Below, in pieces: positions 1-7,577 of a stretch of 10,899 bases of DNA. How positions within the stretch are numbered: the first letter of the stretch is position 1; each line of letters begins with the position of its first letter. The notes beneath the pieces were generated by a model. That model did no database searches, had not been told where the DNA came from, and saw only the letters and a program-made list of their open reading frames with translations. The stretch covers positions 1 through 10,899 of the forward strand of contig JALUUP010000261.1 of NCBI GenBank assembly GCA_027021285.1, in the 5' to 3' direction. The translations under genes and the position numbers were made by a program. Origin of the DNA: Bacteroidota bacterium. GTDB lineage: Bacteria > Bacteroidota > Ignavibacteria > SZUA-365 > JAADGX01.

Positions 1-39
1 GTGACAGGCAGGCATTCTAACCAACTGAACTACGACTCC
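1..39 (-). tRNA. tRNA-Asp (GUC), 5' part, truncated by window edge
   Basis: Read on the minus strand from position 39, the sequence opens with an acceptor 5' strand GGAGTCG. Next come TA, a D-arm beginning GTTC and closing with GAAT, and an anticodon stem CCTGC. The seven-base anticodon loop CTGTCAC lies at positions 7 to 1, with anticodon GTC at 5-3. The order and bases match bacterial tRNA-Asp closely; the E. coli gene begins GGAGCGGTAGTTCAG and has the same anticodon loop. The window ends at tRNA position 38, so the 3' anticodon strand, T-arm and acceptor 3' strand are missing. It lies 139 bases downstream of prmC on the same strand and could be co-transcribed with it or have its own promoter. 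Confidence 0.9.
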
Positions 40-178
40 AATATTCTCCCCCAACCAGGCGCCTTGCGGCGTGTACTCAATCGTTTCCTGTTCATCGCTA
101 TATCCATCGTCATCTCTCCGATTGAGAGAGACACTAATTCGCGTCATTTTCCATTCATAAAGCAAGCACCGACCAAGG
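40..178 (-). other. prmC to tRNA-Asp spacer with two short hairpins
   Basis: No recognised gene lies here. Two inverted repeats are visible. TCTCTC (113-118) pairs with GAGAGA (124-129) around a five-base loop. CGCC (60-63) pairs with GGCG (68-71); in minus-strand RNA its loop reads GCAA, a GNRA-type tetraloop. Neither is followed by a T-run in the minus direction, so neither is a convincing intrinsic terminator for prmC. A minus-strand reading frame begins at 147 and stays open into the tRNA, but its tRNA portion is the well-known spurious translation of tRNA sequence. I could not find a good -35/-10 pair for the tRNA. Confidence 0.4.
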
Positions 179-1054
179 CTATTCCTTGGATTCATACGTG
201 AAACCAAGTATCCGGTCGATGCCGTCGAGGTCGGCCTGGCGATGGAAAGGACGCAATCCCTTCCGCGTGAATATCTCTTGGACAGCGTCGGCCTGTCCCA
301 TCCCGATTTCCAGCATCACCGCGCCGCCATGACGCAGGAGGTGTTTCGCGCGGTCTGCAATGGCCCGGAAAAAAGTCAATCCGTCGCTTTCGTCGGTGGT
401 GGCGACCCTGGGTTCGTAATCGCGTATCTCGACCTGGAGATCACTGAAGTCGTCTGCTGATACGTAAGGAGGGTTCGAAACGACGATGTCGAACGGCGTT
501 TGAAGAGAATCGGTATCACCTTCCAGGATATCCACTTTCTCCAGTCGCAGGCGGTCGGCGACCTGGTGCCGCTCGGCGTTTTTTCGCGCCACGTCCAACG
601 CCTTTCCGCTAACATCAATACCGGTCGCGCGCAGCCCCGGCGCGTGCAGGAGCAGGGTGATGGGAATGTTGCCCGAACCAGTTCCGATGTCGAGTATAGA
701 AACCGGGGCTGCGTCGGGAAACTTTTTGCCGATGTGCTCCAGCACGGTTTCGCACAACAGCTCTGTTTCCGGTCTGGGGATGAGCACATCCGGGGTGACA
801 TGGAACGGACGCCCGTAGAACTCGGTCTCTCCAACGATGTACTGTACAGGTTCCCCGCGCAGGCGGCGGCGAGTGCTTTCCCGGAACCGGGCCAGCTCCG
901 TTTCCAACAGCGGTTTATCGAATTGCAGGTAGAGATCGATTCTCCGGCAACCCAATGTATGGCACAGCAGGAGTTCGGTGGAAAGCCTGGGCTCGAGGAT
1001 GTTCTTTTCTTTCAGGAACTCGGTGGATGCTCGAATCAGTTCGCTGACGGTCAT
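179..1054 (-). CDS. prmC: Peptide chain release factor N5-glutamine methyltransferase PrmC
   Basis: This 291-residue protein is the usual length for PrmC/HemK. The enzyme transfers a methyl group from S-adenosylmethionine to the glutamine of the GGQ motif of release factors RF1 and RF2 in the cytoplasm, which improves translation termination. Residues 1 to about 85 form the helical substrate-recognition domain, with the family signatures GEPVQYIVG (67-75) and IPRPETE (92-98). The Rossmann methyltransferase domain follows, with SAM-binding motif I LDIGTGSGNI at 121-130 and the catalytic NPPY motif at 194-197, which positions the target amide. Start and stop are well supported: its ATG overlaps the TGA of lon as ATGA (1051-1054), so translation is probably coupled to lon. 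The next gene on this strand is tRNA-Asp. Confidence 0.96.
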   Translation of the reverse strand: MTVSELIRASTEFLKEKNILEPRLSTELLLCHTLGCRRIDLYLQFDKPLLETELARFRESTRRRLRGEPVQYIVGETEFYGRPFHVTPDVLIPRPETELLCETVLEHIGKKFPDAAPVSILDIGTGSGNIPITLLLHAPGLRATGIDVSGKALDVARKNAERHQVADRLRLEKVDILEGDTDSLQTPFDIVVSNPPYVSADDFSDLQVEIRDYEPRVATTDESDGLTFFRAIADRAKHLLRHGGAVMLEIGMGQADAVQEIFTRKGLRPFHRQADLDGIDRILGFTYESKE

Positions 1055-3468
1055 CGCGGGTCAGTATTTTTCTTGCGGGCGAACGCGCGGGATCCACGCA
1101 CGAACACGTGATCGATGGCCTCGGGGATCGTAGTGATGGGAATGATGTTCAGGTTCTCTTTCACGGGCGCGGGGATCTCCACAAGGTCCTTCTTGTTTTC
1201 TCCGGGAATGAGAATGGTCCGAATGCGGGCGCGGCGGGCTGCCAGCAGTTTTTCGTTCAGTCCTCCCACAGGCAATATCTCGCCCCGCAGGGTAATCTCG
1301 CCCGTCATGGCCACGTCGCCGCGCGTTGGCACTCCGCTGAGGGCGGACAGGAGAGCCATGGTGAGGGTAATTCCCGCCGATGGTCCATCCTTGGGTATCG
1401 AACCTTCGGGCAGGTGGATGTGAATTTCGTGGTCGGTGTTGAAATCGTGGGGAAGGCTGAACTTCTCCGCGTTGGCCCGCAAGTAGCTCAAAGCGGCCAT
1501 GGCCGATTCTTTCATGACGTCTCCGAGCTGGCCGGTTAGTGTCAGCTTTTCCTGTCCCTTCATGACCACGACCTCTACGGGCAACGTTGCTCCGCCCATG
1601 CTGGTCCATGCCAGGCCGGTGGCGATCCCGACTTTCGGTGTCTTGTCCGCATGCTTGTCCGAATAGCGGGAGACGCCGAGATACTTGTTCAGGCTTTCCG
1701 GCGTAACGGGAATCGTCTTGCGGGATTTCCGCTTGCTGTTAGGTTTCACCTTTTTGAGCACGACCTCCTTCGCGATCTTTCTGCAAACGGTGGCGACTTC
1801 CCGTTCCAGGTTGCGCACACCGGCTTCCATGGTATACTCCCGGATGATGCGGCGGAGGGCGCGTTTCTGGAATCGTACGTCGTATCCCTTCAGGCCGTGC
1901 TCCCGTATCTGGCGGGGGACGAGGTGGCGCTGGGCAATGGCGATTTTTTCGTGCTCGAGATAACCGGGAATTTCGATGATTTCCATGCGGTCTTGCAACG
2001 GTTCGGGGATTCCGTAGCTAACGTTGGCCGTTGTAATGAAAAGCACACGCGAGAGATCAACGTCCACGTCGAGGTAGTGATCGTTGAACGTACAGTTCTG
2101 TTCCGGGTCGAGGACTTCCAGCATGGCAGCCGTGGGGTCGCCGTGGAAGTCCGCGCTCATTTTGTCGATCTCGTCCAGCAGGATAACCGGGTTCATGGAA
2201 CCGGCCTTGCGCAATGCCTGGACAATCTTGCCCGGCATGGATCCGATGTATGTACGTCGGTGACCACGAATTTCCGCCTCGTCGTGAATGCCACCCAGGG
2301 AAAGCCGTATGAATTTACGATTCAGGGCACGAGCGATGGAGCGTCCCAGGGAGGTTTTGCCCACTCCGGGAGGACCCACGAAACACAGTATCTGCCCACG
2401 CATCTCGGGCACGAGGTTGAGCACGGCGATGAATTCAAGGATGCGATCCTTGGGTTTCTCCAATCCGTAATGGTCTTTATCGAGAATGGTCCGCGCGGAG
2501 TCGATATCGAGAACGTCGGGGGTATGGACGTTCCAGGGAACGGCCAGTACCCAGTCGAGATAGTTCCTGCTGACCGTGGCTTCCGGCGATAAGGGAGTCA
2601 TGGTTTTCAGCTTGTCGAATTCCTCCAGGGCCTTTTCTTTTACTTCCTGAGGAAGTCCCGCTTTTAATATTTTTTCCTTGAGCTCCAACAGATCGGGTGG
2701 GAGTTCCGCGTCACTTCCGAGTTCCTGTTGTAAGACGCGAATTTGTTCCTGCAAGTAGAACTTGCGCTGCGACTGCTGGATGTTGGACTGGACGCGGTTG
2801 TCGATGTCCATCTCCATGTTGAGTATTTCAATTTCCTCGGTCAGGATGCGGATGAGTTCAAGGTACTGGTCCACGATGGACGAATGCTCGATGATCTTCT
2901 GCTTGGTCGTAACCGGAATATGTAGGCTGGAGGCCACGAAGTACAGCTTGCGAATAGGTGAAGCGATGTTTTCGAACGATATCAGGGTCTCACCGGGCAA
3001 GTCGCGGTTCAGCTTGACGTACTCGTGAAAGAGGGAACCCACCTGTCGAGTCAGGGCATGAAGTTCAACATCGGGAACGACGTCCTGGTTCTCCACCTCG
3101 AACTCGATTTCGAAATAAGAATCCGAGGGAAGGAACGAGGTCATGCGTATGAGTTGCAAACCGTCGACGAGAACCTTCATCAACCCGTTGGGGAGTTTCA
3201 GAACCTGGATGATTCTGGCAAGGGTTCCCACCTTGTAGAGCGATTCCTCCGTAGGGAAATCCTCGTCCGGTATCTTCTGTGTCAGGAGGGCGATGTACTT
3301 GTCTTGTTCCAGGGCCTGGTTGACTGCGGTGATGGAGTTTTCCCGTCCAATGAGAATGGGGAAAATCATGTGGGGGAAGATCACCACGTCCCGCAACGGC
3401 AGGACGGGAAGGCGATCCGGGATAACTTCTGGCGTAGCTTCTATGTTTTCTGCTGATTCTTTTTGCAT
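1051..3468 (-). CDS. lon: ATP-dependent endopeptidase La (LonA protease)
   Basis: At 805 residues this is a full-length LonA. It forms a cytoplasmic hexamer that unfolds and degrades damaged proteins and selected regulators. Domain order is complete. The N-terminal substrate-binding domain spans about 19-215, followed by a helical segment (about 215-300). The AAA+ module has Walker A GPPGVGKT at 365-372 and Walker B ILLDEID at 429-435. The C-terminal protease domain has catalytic Ser697 in PKDGPSAG and Lys740 in GGLNEKLL. The 43-residue Ser-Lys spacing equals that of E. coli Lon (Ser679/Lys722). A short basic stretch KRKSRK (579-584) lies between the AAA+ and protease parts. The ATG at 3468 is about 18 bases downstream of the predicted transcription start and has no obvious Shine-Dalgarno. 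The stop overlaps the prmC start. No CIRCE-like heat-shock operator was seen upstream. Confidence 0.98.
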   Translation of the reverse strand: MQKESAENIEATPEVIPDRLPVLPLRDVVIFPHMIFPILIGRENSITAVNQALEQDKYIALLTQKIPDEDFPTEESLYKVGTLARIIQVLKLPNGLMKVLVDGLQLIRMTSFLPSDSYFEIEFEVENQDVVPDVELHALTRQVGSLFHEYVKLNRDLPGETLISFENIASPIRKLYFVASSLHIPVTTKQKIIEHSSIVDQYLELIRILTEEIEILNMEMDIDNRVQSNIQQSQRKFYLQEQIRVLQQELGSDAELPPDLLELKEKILKAGLPQEVKEKALEEFDKLKTMTPLSPEATVSRNYLDWVLAVPWNVHTPDVLDIDSARTILDKDHYGLEKPKDRILEFIAVLNLVPEMRGQILCFVGPPGVGKTSLGRSIARALNRKFIRLSLGGIHDEAEIRGHRRTYIGSMPGKIVQALRKAGSMNPVILLDEIDKMSADFHGDPTAAMLEVLDPEQNCTFNDHYLDVDVDLSRVLFITTANVSYGIPEPLQDRMEIIEIPGYLEHEKIAIAQRHLVPRQIREHGLKGYDVRFQKRALRRIIREYTMEAGVRNLEREVATVCRKIAKEVVLKKVKPNSKRKSRKTIPVTPESLNKYLGVSRYSDKHADKTPKVGIATGLAWTSMGGATLPVEVVVMKGQEKLTLTGQLGDVMKESAMAALSYLRANAEKFSLPHDFNTDHEIHIHLPEGSIPKDGPSAGITLTMALLSALSGVPTRGDVAMTGEITLRGEILPVGGLNEKLLAARRARIRTILIPGENKKDLVEIPAPVKENLNIIPITTIPEAIDHVFVRGSRAFARKKNTDPR

Positions 3469-3492
3469 GGTTCGCTATCTTTGTAAAAACAC

Positions 3493-3521
3493 AATATATT
3501 CCCATGCTGGAGTAAAAACAA
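3493..3521 (-). promoter_or_regulatory. Predicted lon-prmC promoter
   Basis: On the minus strand, TTGTTT (3521-3516) is separated by exactly 17 bases from TATATT (3498-3493). This is a sigma-70-type arrangement ending about 25 bases before the lon ATG. The -10 region TATATTGTG also resembles the Bacteroidota -7 consensus TAnnTTTG with one mismatch. The transcript would have a leader of only about 20 bases. Confidence 0.5.
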
Positions 3522-3605
3522 TGCATACCGCTGATTTGCACTACAGAGTTGGCAATGGAAAAAAGACATTTGCCCGTAAAAGCCTTCGGCGTTCCCTCGT
3601 GCTGA

Positions 3606-3634
3606 TTGCTTTTTCTTGTAAAGTTCAATAATAT
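3606..3634 (+). promoter_or_regulatory. Predicted promoter of the GAF/pseudo-GGDEF gene
   Basis: TTGCTT (3606-3611) and TAATAT (3629-3634) are spaced 17 bases apart. The predicted transcription start is near 3641, giving a leader of about 67 bases to the preferred GTG at 3708. The promoter overlaps the upstream TTG at 3606 that would otherwise extend the reading frame, so it argues against that longer start. The divergent lon promoter lies about 85 bases away. Confidence 0.45.
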
Positions 3635-3707
3635 TGGAAGCTTTGTTTCGTGGAAGTTCTTTTTACAAACCACAACCGATCCAGACTATCCTGATCATTC
3701 GCCAGAC

Positions 3708-5576
3708 GTGAGAAAACTCGCAATATTCATCGCCTTGTTGATGGTGACGGCCGCGGTGCTTTTTATCGTCGTTGATTACGACACGACTATACAAATTCTT
3801 TCGGCAGCGGTATTCGTCATTGGCGCCGTGATACTGTATTTTCTCATGGGATCCGCTCCGGATATCGATGCAACCCAAGCAGACCAGGACATGCCCGACC
3901 AGCGAAAGAAAACGAGAAAGAAAAAAAGACCCGCCGACGCAACCTTGCCCCTCTCTTTCGAGGATGCGCAGGAAAAAACCGCGACTGAAGCAACGGACAG
4001 CGTGAAGGCGCAAACGGAAACCGCTGCTGTTTCGTCGACAGTGCGGTTGCCGTACAAGCCGAAAGAGATCGAGATACCGGAAGATTACTATAAATACAAT
4101 CTCGAGGCGATACCCAGGGACCCCCGGGGGGAATTCGATTACCTTTCGTTGCGCCTGTTAACGGTGCTGAAGGAAATGTTGTTTGCCCACACGGTCGGCG
4201 TGTTCTGGATCAACCGCGACCGGGGCCAGATCGTCATCGGGGCGCACGTGACCGACAGCAAGCAGTTTACACCTACCAGCCGGTATCCTTTGACGAACGA
4301 TCTTTTGGGGCGCGTTGCCGAAAGCATGCGGCCGGAGATCATTTCGGAGATTCCCACCGAGGCGGAAGCGGAATTGCTGCCCTATTACAATACAACCCAG
4401 GGCGTTCACAGCTTTGTCGGTGTTCCCATGTTCTTTCAAAATGACTGCGTTGCAATCCTGGCGGCCGACAGCAAGGCGCCGGATTCGTTTGGTTTGGAAA
4501 CGGTGGCAACGATGGGGCATTTTACCGCGTTGTTGGCGACACTGTTGCAGAGCTATTCGCACAAATACGATCTCGAAGCGGACTCCAAGCTGCTTACGGT
4601 TATCGACAACATGCGACAGAGCATGTCGTTGCACCTGGACCCGTACGGCATCGCTTCGGCTGCGGCCACCGCGACGACAGAGGCCGTGGATTGGGATTAC
4701 GTGGCGGTGGTGCTGAACGAGCCAAGTGGAGAATGGGTTGTGAAACGCAGCGTCACCAAGATGAGCGAGGAGCCGTACATCAAGGAAGGGACCGTCATTG
4801 ATATCGAAAACGGATTGGTGGGGCAGGTCTTGCAATCCATGGAACCGTTGATCGCGGATGCCCCACCAGAAGGAAAGTTCCGCTTCGAACGAACGGAAAA
4901 GATCCGTGGTAACGGCTCGTTGTGCCTTGTTCCCCTCACGACGGCAAACCGTTGCTTCGGCATCATCATCGCCGAATACAAGGAAAAACACCAGTACGCG
5001 GGACGGGACCTGGAAATCCTCCAACGAATCGCCGAGATCGTATCTATGGCGCTGGAGGTGCTTTCGCTCAACACCCTTGTGCGCCAGCACCTGATGATCG
5101 ATGAGACCACCCGCGTGGCGAGCCGCACCTTCCTGTTGCAGCGGTTGGACGAGGAACGAAAGCGGTGCGAAGATCACGGCGGAGAGATGGCGTTCTACGT
5201 GGTAGCCCTTGATCATGCGGATCAGCTTTTGGAACGTCACGGTATCGCGGGTCTGGAGCACATCCTCAAATCCCTGGGGATTGTCCTGCGTTCGTCGCTC
5301 GAATCGTATCACGTGGTGGGAAAGCTGGACCAATCGAAGTTCGGCATCCTCTGCCTGCACACGGGCGGGGAGAATGCCTACCTGGTCGGGGAAAAATTTC
5401 GCGCCGCCATCGCTTCCACGTCGCTCTCTCTCGATGGATCGTCTTTTTCGGTGACGGCCAGTATCGGCTGCTGCGTGTACGCGGAAGGGATGGACAGCGG
5501 TCAGATCCTCAATGTTGCGCAGCAGGTCGTGGACCGGGCGATTTCGGACGGGGGTAACTGTGTTAAGGTTGTTTGA
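3708..5576 (+). CDS. Membrane-anchored tandem GAF protein with degenerate GGDEF domain
   Basis: With a GTG start at 3708 the product is 622 residues. The frame stays open upstream to a TTG at 3606, but that reaches into the predicted promoter, and the leading residues before RKLAIF look non-native; ATG 3741 would cut into the first membrane segment. Two hydrophobic segments (about residues 4-23 and 28-47) are followed by a basic patch KKTRKKKRP (67-75) and a charged linker, suggesting a membrane hairpin with the bulk in the cytoplasm. Residues about 136-282 and 296-456 read as two GAF domains (core VGVPMFFQNDCVAILAADS in the first). Residues 461-621 have a GGDEF fold: DETTRVASR aligns with the family's DxLTGLxNR and VTASIGCCVY with the late beta strand. 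The GGDEF loop is DQSKF (541-545), and the first metal-binding Asp is Ala500. It is probably not a cyclase; a sensory or scaffold role is inferred. The gene diverges from lon and has no partner gene beside it. Confidence 0.85.
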   Translation: MRKLAIFIALLMVTAAVLFIVVDYDTTIQILSAAVFVIGAVILYFLMGSAPDIDATQADQDMPDQRKKTRKKKRPADATLPLSFEDAQEKTATEATDSVKAQTETAAVSSTVRLPYKPKEIEIPEDYYKYNLEAIPRDPRGEFDYLSLRLLTVLKEMLFAHTVGVFWINRDRGQIVIGAHVTDSKQFTPTSRYPLTNDLLGRVAESMRPEIISEIPTEAEAELLPYYNTTQGVHSFVGVPMFFQNDCVAILAADSKAPDSFGLETVATMGHFTALLATLLQSYSHKYDLEADSKLLTVIDNMRQSMSLHLDPYGIASAAATATTEAVDWDYVAVVLNEPSGEWVVKRSVTKMSEEPYIKEGTVIDIENGLVGQVLQSMEPLIADAPPEGKFRFERTEKIRGNGSLCLVPLTTANRCFGIIIAEYKEKHQYAGRDLEILQRIAEIVSMALEVLSLNTLVRQHLMIDETTRVASRTFLLQRLDEERKRCEDHGGEMAFYVVALDHADQLLERHGIAGLEHILKSLGIVLRSSLESYHVVGKLDQSKFGILCLHTGGENAYLVGEKFRAAIASTSLSLDGSSFSVTASIGCCVYAEGMDSGQILNVAQQVVDRAISDGGNCVKVV

Positions 5577-5687
5577 TTGCTCGACGATGCGTCAACTATT
5601 TTGAAATGGATACTTCTTCGGGGGAACCGCTTCGCGGTGTGGCGTGCTGCGCCCTGGCGATGACCGGTCTCTTAGTGGTTCCCTTCG

Positions 5688-5693
5688 TATAAT
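5688..5693 (+). promoter_or_regulatory. Perfect -10 box (TATAAT) without clear -35
   Basis: An exact TATAAT stands at 5688-5693. At 16 to 18 bases upstream the hexamers (such as CGGTCT) do not resemble TTGACA, and no extended -10 TG is present, so this is a half-supported promoter. A start near 5700 would fall three bases before the long-range stem at 5703. Confidence 0.3.
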
Positions 5694-5699
5694 GTGCTG

Positions 5700-5775
5700 A
5701 TGACGCGATCAATCCTACCGGGAAGTTTCATCCGGGGAAAGCGTTTGCAGTAAAACCATGATCGCGTGTATTTTT
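5700..5775 (+). ncRNA. Candidate small structured RNA or long-stem terminator
   Basis: ACGCGATCA (5703-5711) and TGATCGCGT (5759-5767) are perfect nine-base complements enclosing 47 bases. Inside, CCGG (5718-5721) can pair with CCGG (5732-5735). The closing stem is followed by TTTTT at 5771-5775 and TTTT at 5779-5782. A TATAAT box ends seven bases before the start. Together this looks like a roughly 75-nucleotide transcript with its own -10 and terminator. It could equally be a long-stem terminator for the sensor gene or part of the vWA leader. It matches no RNA family that I recognise. Confidence 0.3.
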
Positions 5776-5827
5776 GACTTTTCCCTTCCCCCGATATACC
5801 TCGGCAGAAACGTGTCGTGTGCCGGTT

Positions 5828-5841
5828 ATCGTAATTACGAT
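5828..5841. repeat. Perfect 14-base palindrome upstream of vWA gene
   Basis: ATCGTAATTACGAT reads the same on both strands. It is flanked by CGGT on the left and ACCG on the right, so an imperfect outer arm is also present. It lies 71 bases before the vWA start codon. Its size and symmetry suit a binding site for a dimeric repressor or activator, but no cognate regulator is nearby. Confidence 0.4.
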
Positions 5842-5901
5842 TATACCGTCGCCAGGTAACCCAGGTGTCCAGCGGCGTACGTCATCAGTTTGACAACGTA
5901 T

Positions 5902-5906
5902 GGAGG
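5902..5906 (+). promoter_or_regulatory. Shine-Dalgarno that fixes the vWA gene start
   Basis: GGAGG is placed six bases before ATG 5913 and nine before the adjacent ATG 5916. It is a strong match to the anti-Shine-Dalgarno and supports starting here rather than at GTG 5865. Confidence 0.7.
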
Positions 5907-5912
5907 TTTGTT

Positions 5913-7577
5913 ATGATGAAATTCCCGGCATTGCGAAACAGGTTGGGTACGTCTGGCCTCATTGTCTTTTGGTTTTTGTTCGTGCCGGTGTTGCTGCCCG
6001 CGCAACCCCGTGTCGCAATCATGAGCATCGATACACTATGGTACCCGGAGGTTCTCGTGAACCTGGATATTACCTGTGGTGGCGAGAAACGGTTTGACGT
6101 CCAGCGGTCGCATCTGACTTTGTATGAGAACGGATCGGAGGTATCCACGCTCACATTTTACTGCCCTCCGCCGGATGAAAAATGCTGCCTGTCGGTTGCG
6201 CTGGTTATCGACGGGAGCGGGAGTATCCATGGTCCGATTTTGGACAGTATCAAGGCTGCGGCGGAAATGTTTGTCAGCGGCCTGGACGGCGATTGCGATT
6301 ATGCCAGTGTCATTGTTTTTCGTGGATACGTACACACCATCGTCCCCTGGACGAACGACGTCCAGCGGTTGTTGAACGGTATCAAAGGCATATACGCTTC
6401 AGGTCCGGGTGCGCTGTATGACGGTGTCGGGAGAGGGATAGAAGAGCTCCTCAACAAGGAGGGATGGGAGTGCCAGGCCGTCGTTGTGATTTCGGACAAC
6501 GGTTTCGACAATGCGAGCACCAAGTATACTCTGCAATCGTGCATAGAAAGTGCAAGGGCAAACAAAATCAGGATATTTCCAATACAAGTGGCGGAGGGCG
6601 GAAAAGGAAACGATGCGGCATTTACCGCTCTCGCCCGCGGGACGGGTGGAAAAACGTACATGGGAATATCCATGTCAAATCTCAGGAAGATATTTGATGA
6701 CTTGCGTGGCCTGATGCGCAGGCATTTCGACTATTGCGCGATTTCGTACTGGCCTGAGTGCCCGGACGGAACCCGGCGGAACGTCGCGGTTGCGGTCGGC
6801 GACCCGGAGGCGTATTGCGGTGGAGAGGCGCAGGCGGATTTGACGTACACCACTGCTTTTCGAAAGGATCAGTTGGAGGCGATTGTTCTTGAGACAGTCG
6901 ATACTCGTGTTGCCACCACTGATACTGCGCGCCTCATAGTCCGTATTCCTTGGCGGTACGACAGCCTTACGATCGAAGCGAATTCCATCGACGTCGTGTA
7001 CGATCTGCAATGCATGGAGTTTTTGGGTGTGGATTTTCTCGGTACTGCACTCGAGAAGTGTTCCATGACGGTCGAGTTGGATTCGCTGGGCGCTCACCTG
7101 GTTTTCGATACGACGGTGACAGTAACAGCGCCGAGTATTCTGGGACGTTTTTTGTTCAAACCGATTGGCAATACCAGCGCCAGGTGCAACGTCGAGTTTG
7201 CGTTTGCTGGGCTCCGCACGCCGTGCCGGTATTTTCAAGAAACCGGCGCCACGGTTGAAATCGTGCCAGTGATGGGCACACGTGCTCTCGAAGTCCCGGT
7301 ATTCCAGGTTGATGCATTTCCCAATCCATTTGGACCGGATGCCTGGAGCGGCCGGGACGCAATACGGGTGCGCATCATTGCATCGCGGGAATTTCGTGCG
7401 GTTGTCAATCTCTATGATGCCCGAGGAAACAGGGTGAAAACGCTGGCTCGGGGCATCTTTCCACCGGGGAAGCACCTTTTACACCTCGGCGGAAGCGGAT
7501 TGGACAACGGGGTGTACTTTATTGTAGTTGAGACGGGGAACCTGCGCAAAGCGGTACCGGTCGTGTTCATGAAATAA
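5913..7577 (+). CDS. Secreted von Willebrand factor A protein with T9SS sorting domain
   Basis: From ATG 5913 the product is 554 residues. A signal peptide covers about residues 1-31: a basic start, a hydrophobic core GLIVFWFLFVPVLL, then PAQ. After a short beta-rich region, a vWA domain runs from about 90 to 270 with MIDAS motif DGSGS at 100-104 and the later Asp195 in ISDNGFDNAS. The usual MIDAS threonine is glycine: GPGALYD at 164-170 instead of the common GGTALYD. Residues about 325-450 look like a beta sandwich, possibly cohesin-like, but this is a weak call. Residues 466-554 match a T9SS type A sorting domain, from the PNPF start through LYDARGNRVKTL and GVYFIVVETG to a basic-hydrophobic end. 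The protein should therefore cross the outer membrane by T9SS and be cell-surface attached or released. Many cysteines fit an exported, disulfide-bonded protein. Ligand and role are unknown; adhesion is one possibility. It appears to be monocistronic. Confidence 0.85.
   Translation: MMKFPALRNRLGTSGLIVFWFLFVPVLLPAQPRVAIMSIDTLWYPEVLVNLDITCGGEKRFDVQRSHLTLYENGSEVSTLTFYCPPPDEKCCLSVALVIDGSGSIHGPILDSIKAAAEMFVSGLDGDCDYASVIVFRGYVHTIVPWTNDVQRLLNGIKGIYASGPGALYDGVGRGIEELLNKEGWECQAVVVISDNGFDNASTKYTLQSCIESARANKIRIFPIQVAEGGKGNDAAFTALARGTGGKTYMGISMSNLRKIFDDLRGLMRRHFDYCAISYWPECPDGTRRNVAVAVGDPEAYCGGEAQADLTYTTAFRKDQLEAIVLETVDTRVATTDTARLIVRIPWRYDSLTIEANSIDVVYDLQCMEFLGVDFLGTALEKCSMTVELDSLGAHLVFDTTVTVTAPSILGRFLFKPIGNTSARCNVEFAFAGLRTPCRYFQETGATVEIVPVMGTRALEVPVFQVDAFPNPFGPDAWSGRDAIRVRIIASREFRAVVNLYDARGNRVKTLARGIFPPGKHLLHLGGSGLDNGVYFIVVETGNLRKAVPVVFMK

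Larger units (their letters stand above)
5577..5912 (+). other. Spacer between sensor gene and vWA gene; no gene seen
   Basis: No coding frame is supportable in these 336 bases. Soon after the sensor gene's stop come two small hairpins, ACCGC-TTC-GCGGT (5626-5638) and GGCG-TGCTG-CGCC (5641-5653), with no T-run behind them. Further on are the TATAAT box, the structured element and the palindrome listed separately. A frame open from GTG 5865 into the vWA gene exists, but the better start is 5913. Confidence 0.5.

Noticed and set aside
1..147. Minus-strand small open frame starting at 147 and running through the tRNA
   Set aside because: The part over the tRNA (VVVQLVRMPACH) is the familiar artefact of translating tRNA sequence, and the upstream part has no homology that I recognise.
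1651..2592. Long plus-strand open frame (313 codons) antisense to lon
   Set aside because: Lon is complete with all catalytic motifs on the other strand. The antisense frame has no domain or ribosome binding site and reflects the codon bias of lon.
3606..3707. Longer N-terminus of the GAF protein from TTG 3606
   Set aside because: It overlaps a well-spaced -35/-10 pair. The extra 34 residues precede a natural membrane-protein start and look non-native.
4158..5360. 400-codon minus-strand frame antisense to the GAF gene
   Set aside because: Its composition is rich in His, Arg and Gln, as expected from reading a coding strand backwards. No recognisable domain is present, and the sense frame has clear GAF domains.
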